The translations under genes and the position numbers were made by a program. The notes under the pieces were generated by a model that worked only from the letters and a program-made list of their open reading frames with translations, did no database searches and was not told the origin of the DNA. From Prevotella sp. UBA7764 (GTDB lineage: Bacteria > Bacteroidota > Bacteroidia > Bacteroidales > Bacteroidaceae), in NCBI GenBank assembly GCA_002481295.1, contig DLDU01000014.1, positions 8,090 to 13,775 on the forward strand: DNA of 5,686 bases, in the 5' to 3' direction. Positions 1-5,640 of this stretch are shown here, one piece after another (positions within the stretch are counted from its first letter, which is position 1; the number at the start of each line of letters is the position of its first letter).

Positions 1-31
1 CCGGGGCGTTAGGCCTGTCCTTGCTTTTTAA
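1..31 (+). CDS. 3' end of DGR target (variable) protein gene, truncated by window edge
   Basis: Only the last nine codons and the TAA stop (29-31) are in the window, reading RGVRPVLAF. The frame is fixed by the match to the template repeat, where the same bases read RGVRPVLA. In DGRs the variable repeat normally lies at the 3' end of the target gene and encodes the ligand-binding face of a C-type-lectin-fold protein. VRPVLA-like endings are, from memory, common in Bacteroidota targets. The body of the gene, including all the variable codons, lies to the left of the window, so fold, localisation and length cannot be judged. Most of the adenine-free invariant part of the VR is what remains. Confidence 0.8.
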   Translation, partial: RGVRPVLAF

Positions 32-38
32 CTCTTGA
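1..38 (+). repeat. Variable repeat (VR) 3' end with initiation-of-mutagenic-homing (IMH) region
   Basis: Bases 1-25 are identical to the end of the template repeat at 865-889. Continuing without gaps, 33-38 again match 897-902 (TCTTGA), with differences only at 26, 30, 31 and 32. This fits the DGR arrangement in which VR and TR share a GC-containing 3' segment where cDNA synthesis or integration is anchored (IMH in the target, IMH* in the template). The identity is cut on the left by the window edge, so the mutated adenine positions cannot be seen. Confidence 0.82.
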
Positions 39-274
39 GCCCTTTAAAACTTTATCCCTTAAAAACAAACGAGGAATAGGGTAGGAAGGGGTTTCTTGAA
101 GGTAATCTTCTTTTTTGCGAAGGGTCGTTCCATCGGGGGGGGGCGGCGCCAGCCGCCTTCCCGGGAACGACCCGCGCAAAAAAGTCGCGACAAAAGACAT
201 AAAAGTTAAAATCAATAATAGACAAGTGTGCCGTCATTTCGCTATGGCACGCCGAGACCAACGACATTAAGACT
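32..274. other. Non-coding spacer between target gene and avd
   Basis: This stretch of 243 nt has no convincing gene; the open frames on the minus strand look like chance. It starts AT-rich (TTTAAAACTTTATCCC), turns purine-rich near 70-95, then holds the long palindrome annotated separately at 111-183, and ends AT-rich before avd. I found no TAnnTTTG promoter element on the plus strand here, so avd may be read through from the target gene or use a promoter I cannot recognise. Confidence 0.6.
111..183. repeat. Long GC-rich palindrome (possible DGR target hairpin/cruciform)
   Basis: The arms pair in three nested blocks. TTTTTTGCG (111-119) pairs with CGCAAAAAA (175-183). GGGTCGTTCC (122-131) pairs perfectly with GGAACGACCC (164-173). 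GGCGGC (142-147) pairs with GCCGCC (152-157) around a GCCA loop, and the run of nine G (135-143) can extend that inner stem with CCC at 160-162. The T tract lies 5' and the A tract 3', so on either strand the RNA would not end in a U tract; it is therefore not a normal intrinsic terminator. DGRs such as the Bordetella phage one need a hairpin or cruciform just downstream of the VR for efficient homing. This one lies about 85 nt past the shared segment, so that role is plausible but inferred. Confidence 0.65.
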
Positions 275-667
275 ATGGCACTGGCACAGTCGCTGAAGAT
301 TTATCATGATGCCTCGCGCATGCTTGACATGCTTTACAGACAGCTCGAACAATTTCCGCGCTTCTACCGATATACCATTGGTGAGCGAATGGTAGGACTG
401 GTGATCGACATCCTGGAGCAAATCATTTATGCCAACAGGCAGACCGATAAGACCGCGGCGCTGGTAAAGCTCGCCGACATGATCTTTCTCTTGACCACAC
501 TCTTCCGAAGCTGTGTGAACAACAAGGCTCTGTCGGTTAAGCAATATGTGCCTTATGCTGAACTGCTCGAATCGCTCGGCAAGCAGGCTACGGCCTGGAA
601 AAACTATAGTGAGATGAAAGCCAAGAAGACTGGCGCGAATTCCTCCGGTCAAGGCTTGGGGAAGTGA
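275..667 (+). CDS. avd: Avd, DGR accessory variability determinant
   Basis: This 130-residue basic helical protein matches the Avd pattern (four-helix bundle related to 23S rRNA intervening-sequence proteins). There is an N-terminal helix (about 3-26), then the hallmark FPRFYRYTIGERM (27-39), a second helix through DILEQIIYANR (45-55), a third through ADMIFLLTTLFR (67-78), and a last helix with LLESLGKQATAWK (97-109). The tail is Lys/Gly/Ser-rich. Known Avd proteins are about this length, form a positively charged pentameric barrel, bind the reverse transcriptase and the template RNA, and are needed for cDNA synthesis. ATG 275 is the first Met in a frame open from 203; no Shine-Dalgarno site is seen, as is normal in Bacteroidota. 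The gene lies between VR and TR, the usual place for avd. Confidence 0.88.
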   Translation: MALAQSLKIYHDASRMLDMLYRQLEQFPRFYRYTIGERMVGLVIDILEQIIYANRQTDKTAALVKLADMIFLLTTLFRSCVNNKALSVKQYVPYAELLESLGKQATAWKNYSEMKAKKTGANSSGQGLGK

Positions 668-985
668 GCTTTCAAATAAAGAAAAAGGGTTGCCGACTTT
701 TGCCGGGATGTTTATTCCTTTTGCGGCGAAGTAAAGTAGACGACGGGCAACATGCTGGTTCAAGATGAGTTTTCCGCCGGTCACGGGTTCAACGTGAATT
801 GGAACGAGAATGGTAATTTCAACCTGAACGGCAATAACGATAAGTCCAACGTCAATGCCAATAACCGGGGCGTTAGGCCTGTCCTTGCTCTTTCTTTCTT
901 GAATACACCTTTTATATATAAGGAGTCTTGGGCCTTTGTGCCCACTTGTCTTTTCAACCATTAGTTAGAAAACAACGATACGCTT
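668..985 (+). other. avd-msl intergenic region holding the template RNA
   Basis: This stretch of 318 nt holds the template repeat and its flanks. The left flank (668-751) is A-rich, then has two similar pieces, CTTTTGCCGGG near 697 and CTTTTGCGGCG near 718. GTTGCC (689-694) can pair with GGCAAC (746-751) just before the TR and might close a structure in the template RNA. The right flank (890-985) is T-rich and then holds TATATATAAGGAG (914-926), which does not lead into a credible gene. In the Bordetella phage DGR, both the end of avd and the spacer after TR belong to the functional RNA; the same may hold here by analogy. Confidence 0.6.
752..889 (+). ncRNA. DGR template repeat (TR); left boundary approximate
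   Basis: Read in the target's frame (ATG at 752 is only a phase marker), this stretch gives an Asn-rich sequence from GFNVNWNENGNF onward and ends NNRGVRPVLA. Between 788 and 865 there are 13 Asn codons (7 AAC, 6 AAT). DGR mutagenesis changes adenines, and AAY codons can become codons for many amino acids but never a stop. The 3' end is set by the 25-nt identity of 865-889 to bases 1-25. The 5' limit cannot be fixed because the matching part of the VR is outside the window; it may start anywhere from about 740 to 785. The RNA is reverse transcribed by the product of 1503-2843 with Avd. Confidence 0.85.
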
Positions 986-1639
986 ATGACGCTCGACGAA
1001 ATCATCAAGGCCCAGAAATCTTCTGGCGACGTGTTGCTGGTGCGCCGTGGTAGTTTTTACAATGCCTTCAACGAAGGTGCTTTCTTCTTAGGCCATCTGC
1101 GTCACTATCAGGTGAAGGAGAAAAGACTGGAGGATGGTACGCCCTATTATCAGGCCGGCTTTCCACCGCAGGTCCTTGACAGTCTGCTCAAAGATGTGGA
1201 CAAGGTCGGTGGAAAGGTTGTGGAGCATGCTGCAGATGGATCTTTGATAAGGTTGCAGGGTGTTGACACGTCTTTTGATGAACAGTTGATCACGGTATCT
1301 GATCCGTCACTCTTGCTGCAACCCAAGAAGATACGTCAGCGGGTGAGAGCGGTCAAAGCCGATATAGAAGAAGTTATTGTCGAATATGACCTGGCTAACA
1401 AGACGCCTATCGACGCGCTCATCTTCATCAACGAGCTGCGTAACCTGATCCTCGACCGTCGCCACAAGCAGAGCGTGGCGCAAGGGCAAAGACAACAAGC
1501 TTATGAACACCGACTTTACGACGAAAGACCTGAACAGGTCGCCGACGGCCTTCCAGCAACAACCCCTGCCACAGACGCTCTACCCTTTGCAGACGCAGGA
1601 ACAGTGGGACAGGCTGCCGAAGGGCAAACTCAAGCCTGA
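986..1639 (+). CDS. MutS-like DGR accessory protein (MutS domain I-like)
   Basis: The product has 217 residues. Residues 15-82 resemble the mismatch-recognition domain I of MutS: VLLVRRGSFYNAF (16-28) matches the GDFYEmF block, and TPYYQAGFPPQVLDSLLKDV (52-71) matches the PMAGIPYHAvenYL block. The mismatch-probing Phe is kept (F24), but the Glu of the F-x-E motif is Asn (N26). Residues 124-155, with TPIDAL (140-145), recall the TPxxALxxLxxLK helices at the extreme C-terminus of MutS. The MutS core, clamp and ATPase domains are absent; full MutS has over 800 residues. The last ~45 residues are Ala/Pro/Thr/Gln-rich and overlap the reverse transcriptase gene in another frame. Small MutS-like proteins are, as I recall, a described accessory class in DGR surveys. 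A role in handling TR/VR mismatches is inference. ATG 986 has an A-rich leader. Confidence 0.75.
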   Translation: MTLDEIIKAQKSSGDVLLVRRGSFYNAFNEGAFFLGHLRHYQVKEKRLEDGTPYYQAGFPPQVLDSLLKDVDKVGGKVVEHAADGSLIRLQGVDTSFDEQLITVSDPSLLLQPKKIRQRVRAVKADIEEVIVEYDLANKTPIDALIFINELRNLILDRRHKQSVAQGQRQQAYEHRLYDERPEQVADGLPATTPATDALPFADAGTVGQAAEGQTQA

Positions 1640-2843
1640 GGATGTGTTTGAGGCTTTCTACCGATGTAAGGCGGGGAAGGCGGATACCTGCAATGCGTTG
1701 CGCTTTGAGATGCATTTTGAGCGATACTGTCTGGAGCTGTGCGAGCGTGTCAACAATCACAACTATCATCCCGACCGCTCCATCGTGTTCATCATCGAGA
1801 AGCCAGTGAAGCGCGAGGTCTTCGCTCCGTCGTTTGAGAGCCGTGTGGGTGACCACGTGGTGGCAGACAAGATTATGCCGCTGCTCGATGCTTATCTCCT
1901 CGATGACAATTATGCTACGCGTTCTGGCCGGGGTACGCTCTATGGCGTGCGCCGGGTGGAGGCAATGATGGAGGCTTGCACCGAGCACTGGACGAAAGAA
2001 TGTTGGGTGATGAAGACGGATCTGGAGAGCTTCTTTATGAGTCTCGACAAACGCTTGCTCTACAGTCGTATCGCATGGTTTGTGGACCGATACTATCACG
2101 GCGAGGACAAGATGGAGCTGATCTATCTGCTCTGGGCTATCATCATGGACCGGCCGGAGACCCATTGTGTGCGACGCTGTCCGCGCAACCGTTGGGAGGG
2201 CCTGCCGCCTCGCAAGAGTCTTTTCAACAGCGACGGCCGTCATGGTATCCCCATCGGACGGATGACAAGTCAGATGAGTGTATCGCTCTATCTTGACGAG
2301 CTCGACAAACTGCTTCGCTGGAAATGGCATGTGCCCTTTGTGGGCCGCTACGTCGATGACATCGTGATGATGTCCCAGTCGAAGGAGGTCCTCTATGCTG
2401 CCAGGCATCTTATGGAGGAATGGTTGCATCAACGTGACCTCAACCTCCATCCCCGCAAGCTTTATCTCCAGCCCTATCGTAAGGGCGTGAACTTCGTGGG
2501 TGGTTTCATCCTGCCGGGTCGCATCTATGCCACGCGCCGGAGCATCGGCTTTGCCTTTGATGCCGTGGCGGCATGGAACAGGCTGGCGATGAACGGTTCC
2601 GCATTTGTCGAGGAGCATGCCGAGCGCATGGCAAGCACGCTGAACTCTTATCTCGGTCACCTGCGCCACTTCGCTGCCTACAACGTACGGCGGCGGTTGC
2701 TCGACAGTGTGGACCCGGCCTGGTGGGAGGTGCTCTCCCTGCCGGCCACGCTGCGCAAGGTGGCGGTCAGGCGGGGTCATACGCGCCGTGACCATGTCCT
2801 GCAAGAGCTGTCGCAGTGGGAAAGGCAGTGGGCGCAGCAGTGA
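1503..2843 (+). CDS. DGR reverse transcriptase
   Basis: The product has 446 residues with the DGR reverse transcriptase motifs in order: an N-terminal helical part (about 34-90), KPVKREVFAPSFESRVGDHV (100-119), the GRGTLYGVRRVE block (142-153), catalytic Asp in KTDLESFF (D173), IPIGRMTSQ (249-257) and the YVDD box (283-286, D285 and D286). IGxxxSQ in place of the QGxxxSP of accurate reverse transcriptases is a hallmark of DGR enzymes, linked to adenine infidelity. A basic C-terminal thumb-like part follows; there is no RNase H or endonuclease domain. It copies TR RNA into mutated cDNA with Avd. ATG 1503 is the first start in a frame open from 1449, and the next Met (M70) would delete family sequence, so the 137-nt overlap with the MutS-like gene (RT frame is +1 to it) appears real. 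No broken motif is seen. Confidence 0.93.
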   Translation: MNTDFTTKDLNRSPTAFQQQPLPQTLYPLQTQEQWDRLPKGKLKPEDVFEAFYRCKAGKADTCNALRFEMHFERYCLELCERVNNHNYHPDRSIVFIIEKPVKREVFAPSFESRVGDHVVADKIMPLLDAYLLDDNYATRSGRGTLYGVRRVEAMMEACTEHWTKECWVMKTDLESFFMSLDKRLLYSRIAWFVDRYYHGEDKMELIYLLWAIIMDRPETHCVRRCPRNRWEGLPPRKSLFNSDGRHGIPIGRMTSQMSVSLYLDELDKLLRWKWHVPFVGRYVDDIVMMSQSKEVLYAARHLMEEWLHQRDLNLHPRKLYLQPYRKGVNFVGGFILPGRIYATRRSIGFAFDAVAAWNRLAMNGSAFVEEHAERMASTLNSYLGHLRHFAAYNVRRRLLDSVDPAWWEVLSLPATLRKVAVRRGHTRRDHVLQELSQWERQWAQQ

Positions 2844-2993
2844 TGCGCCGCAATGGACTTTTTTATATAATTCAATTATATATATTTATTCAATACCCTT
2901 TAATATTAATTACATAGGTCAGCCTTCGTGGTAGACCGTTGGCGCGGGGTGGGAGTGATCCTGGCACCCGTGTCAATCCGTTAAAATTGCATG

Positions 2994-3037
2994 GCGGCCG
3001 CTCTTCGTGAGAAGGGCGGCCGCTACTTTTGTTTTTC
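2994..3037 (+). terminator. Intrinsic terminator of the DGR operon
   Basis: GCGGCCGCTCTTC (2994-3006) pairs with GAAGGGCGGCCGC (3011-3023) over 13 pairs (one G-U) around a GUGA loop, which is a GNRA tetraloop. It is followed by TACTTTTGTTTTTCC, a good U-rich tail on the plus strand. It lies 150 nt after the reverse transcriptase stop and before the next promoter, so it separates the two transcription units. Confidence 0.88.
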
Positions 3038-3122
3038 CTTTTACTTTGATACAATTATGGCCAAATCGCCTACTTTCTTGTATTTTTTCTAAAGAAGCGC
3101 GGCATCATACTGTTTTTTTTCT

Positions 3123-3130
3123 TATCTTTG
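3123..3130 (+). promoter_or_regulatory. Bacteroidota -7 promoter element for the alpha-galactosidase gene
   Basis: TATCTTTG fits TAnnTTTG, the -7 consensus of the Bacteroidota primary sigma factor, at all fixed positions, and is followed by CA as in many known promoters of the group. A clear TTTG-type -33 box is not seen at the usual spacing; a run of eight T (3113-3120) lies just upstream. Transcription would start near 3137 and give a leader of about 50 nt ending in an AT-rich stretch before ATG 3189, without a Shine-Dalgarno site. Confidence 0.65.
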
Positions 3131-3188
3131 CATGGCGGCCTATGCGTTGCCTATCACCAAGCCAATCATTTAAATCTATTATCTATAT

Positions 3189-5450
3189 ATGAACTATCGT
3201 AAACTCATGCTCTCTTTGGCGCTGTGCCTGCCGCTGTCGGCACTGGCCAGACAGATCCTCGTGCAGTCGCCTCACCTCTCTCTCGTGCTCAACGCCGACG
3301 AGGGTAAGCAACCGGAATATGTCTACTTCGGTTCCAAGCTCTCCGGCGCCGACCTGCAGACGCTGCAAAAGCCGATGGACGGACGCATGGATGCCTATCC
3401 GGCTTATGGGCTGGATTGTCCCGACCCGGCAGCCTTTGCCTGCCGCCATGCCGACGGCAACCTGTCGACACAGCTCGTCGTCACGGGTTCCGACGTGAAA
3501 GGCAACATCACGACCATCCATCTCAAGGATCCCGTTTACAATCTCTTCGTCGACTTGAAGTACCGCACCTACAACGATGTGGACATGATCGAGGCCTGGA
3601 CAGAGATCACAAACAAGGAGAAAGGCACGGTGACACTCACCTCTTTCGCCTCCGCCATGCTGCCCATCCGCCGCGGCAATGTGTGGATCAGCCATCTCAG
3701 TGGTGCCTGGGCCAATGAGGCCAACGTCACCGACGAGCCGCTGACTCCCGGCGAGCTGACGCTGCGCAACCACTACGGCGTGCACAACTCGCAGAGCCAG
3801 CACGCCGAGGTGATGTTCTCCCTCGACGGTAAGGGCAAGGAAAATAGTGGCGACGTCATCGGCGCGGCTCTCTGCTACAGTGGCTGCTACAAGCTCCAGA
3901 CGATCACCGACCACAGCGAGTACCACTATTTCTTTGCCGGCATCGACGAGCAGAACTCGGAATATCACCTGCGCCGCGGCGAGACCTTCGTCACCCCGCC
4001 CGTGGCGTTCACCTTCTCCAAGGAAGGTAAGTCGGGCGTCAGCCGCAACTATCACCGCTGGGGCCGTGAGTATATGCTCGCCCACGGGGGCAAGGAGCGC
4101 ATGATCCTGCTCAACAGTTGGGAAGGTGTCTACATGGACATCAACGAGAAAGGCATGGACCAGATGATGGGCGACATCGCCGGCATGGGCGGCGAGCTCT
4201 TCGTCATGGACGACGGATGGTTTGGTGAGAAGTATCCGCGTAAGACCGACAACGCCGCTCTCGGCGACTGGGTGGTGGACAAAAACAAACTGCCCAACGG
4301 CATCGACGGCCTCCTCGCCGACGCTAAGAAGCACGGCGTGAAGTTCGGAATATGGATAGAACCCGAGATGACCAACACCAAGAGCGTGCTCTATGAGAAG
4401 TATCCCGACTGGATCATCAAGGCGCCGGGACGCGATCCTGTCCTCGGACGTGGCGGCACGCAGCTCGTGCTCGACATGAGCAACCCGAAGGTGCAGGACT
4501 TCGTCTTCTCTGTCGTCGACAACCTGATGACGAAACATCCCGACATCGCCTATATCAAGTGGGACGCCAACATGGACATCATGAACCACGGCTCGCAGTA
4601 TCTCTCGATGAACGACCAGAGCCATCTGTATATCGACTACTATCGTGGCTTTGCCAAGACGCTGGACCGCATCCGTGCGAAATATCCCGACCTGATCATC
4701 CAGGACTGCGCCAGCGGTGGCGGACGCGTCAACTGGGGCACGCTGCCTTGGTTTGACGAGTTCTGGACCAGCGACGACACCGATGCCCTGCAGCGCATCT
4801 ACATGCAGTGGGGCACGAGCTACTTCTTCCCGGCAATGGCCATGGCCTGCCATATCTCGGCATCGCCGAACCACCAGACCGGACGTATCATCCCATTGAA
4901 ATACCGCATCGACGTGGCCATGAGCGGACGACTGGGCATGGAGATCCAGCCGAAGAACATGACCGAGGCCGAGAAGACGCTCTGCCGCAACGCCATCGCG
5001 GAGTACAAGCAGATCCGTCCTGTCGTGCAGATGGGTAACCTCTACCGCCTGCAGAGTCCGTTTGACAAGCAGGGAGTGGCCAGCCTGATGTATGTCAGCG
5101 ACAGCAAGGACAAGGCTGTGTGGTACTGGTGGAAGACAGAGACGTTTATGAACCAGCATCTGCCGCGCGTGCGCATGGCCGGTCTCGACCCTGCTAAGCG
5201 CTACAAAGTCCACGAGCTCGACCGCATCGACAACACGCCGCTCGACAGTGAGGGCAAGAGCTACTCCGGCGCTTACCTCATGGAGCACGGCCTCGACGTG
5301 CCGTATTCTCACAACGTCGACTGGAACGACCGCACCAGCTGGGCCAGCCGCGTGCTGTATCTCACGAGCCTCACCCCCTCACCCAGCCTCACCCCCTCAC
5401 CCAGCCTCACCCCCTCACCCCTCTCCAAAGGAGAGGGGAGTAATTACTGA
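3189..5450 (+). CDS. Secreted GH36-family alpha-galactosidase
   Basis: The product has 753 residues. A signal peptide of about 20 residues (basic NYRK, hydrophobic core, cleavage after SALA) predicts periplasmic export; Cys13 is not in a lipobox. An N-terminal beta-sandwich domain (about 22-295) precedes a TIM barrel with GH36 blocks: SWEGVYMD (310-317), VMDDGWFG (339-346), GIWIEPEM (387-394), YIKWDAN with nucleophile D459, QDCASGGGR (505-513) and WTSDDTD (526-532), whose D529 or D530 is the likely acid/base. A C-terminal beta domain follows to about 725. The enzyme should release terminal alpha-1,6-galactose from raffinose-type sugars or galactomannans. It has its own promoter and no carbohydrate-locus neighbours in the window. 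Residues 727-753 are encoded by the repeat array, SLTPSP repeats then PLSKGEGSNY, so the original end and stop appear replaced. Confidence 0.95.
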   Translation: MNYRKLMLSLALCLPLSALARQILVQSPHLSLVLNADEGKQPEYVYFGSKLSGADLQTLQKPMDGRMDAYPAYGLDCPDPAAFACRHADGNLSTQLVVTGSDVKGNITTIHLKDPVYNLFVDLKYRTYNDVDMIEAWTEITNKEKGTVTLTSFASAMLPIRRGNVWISHLSGAWANEANVTDEPLTPGELTLRNHYGVHNSQSQHAEVMFSLDGKGKENSGDVIGAALCYSGCYKLQTITDHSEYHYFFAGIDEQNSEYHLRRGETFVTPPVAFTFSKEGKSGVSRNYHRWGREYMLAHGGKERMILLNSWEGVYMDINEKGMDQMMGDIAGMGGELFVMDDGWFGEKYPRKTDNAALGDWVVDKNKLPNGIDGLLADAKKHGVKFGIWIEPEMTNTKSVLYEKYPDWIIKAPGRDPVLGRGGTQLVLDMSNPKVQDFVFSVVDNLMTKHPDIAYIKWDANMDIMNHGSQYLSMNDQSHLYIDYYRGFAKTLDRIRAKYPDLIIQDCASGGGRVNWGTLPWFDEFWTSDDTDALQRIYMQWGTSYFFPAMAMACHISASPNHQTGRIIPLKYRIDVAMSGRLGMEIQPKNMTEAEKTLCRNAIAEYKQIRPVVQMGNLYRLQSPFDKQGVASLMYVSDSKDKAVWYWWKTETFMNQHLPRVRMAGLDPAKRYKVHELDRIDNTPLDSEGKSYSGAYLMEHGLDVPYSHNVDWNDRTSWASRVLYLTSLTPSPSLTPSPSLTPSPLSKGEGSNY
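5368..5420 (+). repeat. 18-bp tandem repeat, nearly three copies, in coding sequence
   Basis: GCCTCACCCCCTCACCCA occurs at 5368-5385 and 5386-5403, and a third copy (from 5404) runs straight into the first 66-bp unit, sharing its first 17 bases. Each copy encodes SLTPSP in the alpha-galactosidase frame. The 18-bp copies look like expansions of the left end of the 66-bp unit. Gain or loss of copies would keep the reading frame. Confidence 0.9.
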
Positions 5451-5598
5451 CAAGAGTCGGAAAGGGGGAGCCTCACCCCCTCACCCCTCTCCAAAGGAGA
5501 GGGGAGTAATTACCGACAAGAGTCGGAATAGGGGAGCCTCACCCCCTCACCCCTCTCCAAAGGAGAGGGGAGTAATTACTGACAAGAGTCGGAATGGG
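5404..5598. repeat. Three tandem 66-bp palindromic (REP-like) units
   Basis: Units start at 5404, 5470 and 5536 with exact 66-bp period; the third fades after 5596. Each has CCCCTCTCC-AAA-GGAGAGGGG (5418-5438 in unit 1, 5484-5504 in unit 2, 5550-5570 in unit 3), then GTAATTAC and a small stem, perfect in unit 2 (CCGAC-AAGA-GTCGG, 5513-5526) and with one G-U in units 1 and 3. No U tract follows the hairpins, so they are not standard terminators. Similar C-rich CTCTCC/GGAGAG palindromes are, from memory, scattered in Bacteroidota intergenic regions. The stop of the alpha-galactosidase gene (5448-5450) lies in unit 1. Confidence 0.88.
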
Positions 5599-5640
5599 GT
5601 GAGACGTTGAGGTGATATTTTATCTGCGCCTTTCTCCCCT
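5599..5640. other. Short spacer between direct and inverted repeat copies
   Basis: I see no gene or promoter match in this T- and C-rich spacer (GATATTTTATC, then CTTTCTCCCC). It separates the three direct units from the inverted copy. Confidence 0.4.

Larger units (their letters stand above)
2844..3188. other. Intergenic region between DGR and alpha-galactosidase gene
   Basis: This stretch of 345 nt has no supported gene. Just past the RT stop, GGCGCA (2831-2836) can pair with TGCGCC (2844-2849) around the stop codon, with six T at 2859-2864; this is at best a weak terminator. An AT-only palindrome, TATATAATT-C-AATTATATA, covers 2864-2882. A strong terminator (2994-3037) and a promoter element (3123-3130) are annotated separately. 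The 13-mer TTGCATGGCGGCC occurs at 2987-2999 and again at 3128-3140. Confidence 0.6.

Noticed and set aside
111..183. Palindrome after the target gene as an intrinsic terminator
   Set aside because: The T tract is 5' of the stem and an A tract is 3' on the plus strand, and the same holds on the minus strand, so neither RNA ends in a U tract.
921..926. AGGAG Shine-Dalgarno-like site after the TR
   Set aside because: No credible start codon and gene follow it at the right spacing, and Bacteroidota rarely depend on such sites.
242..961. 239-codon open frame on the minus strand across avd and TR
   Set aside because: It is antisense to avd and the template repeat; there is no protein family resemblance, and the TR explains the unusual composition.
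752..964. Plus-strand open frame containing the template repeat, as a possible Asn-rich protein
   Set aside because: The Asn-rich reading is that of a DGR template matching the target's frame; the VR-identical end and lack of a leader argue for a non-coding template.
1428..2804. 458-codon open frame on the minus strand opposite the reverse transcriptase gene
   Set aside because: The plus strand has a full set of reverse transcriptase motifs; the antisense translation shows no recognisable domain.
2991..3092. Small open frame starting ATGGCGGCC in the intergenic region
   Set aside because: Its first codons form the stem of an intrinsic terminator and the rest is U-tract sequence.
3183..5312. 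709-codon open frame on the minus strand opposite the alpha-galactosidase gene
   Set aside because: It is a shadow of GC-rich codon use in a clearly recognised GH36 gene; its translation is His/Val/Ala-rich without any family features.
5404..5598. CRISPR array
   Set aside because: The 66-bp units repeat end to end with nearly no unique spacer sequence, and no cas gene is present.
5248..5610. Plus-strand open frame reading through the repeats as PHPSPKERG units
   Set aside because: It overlaps the end of the alpha-galactosidase in another frame and its regularity comes only from the 66-bp repeat.
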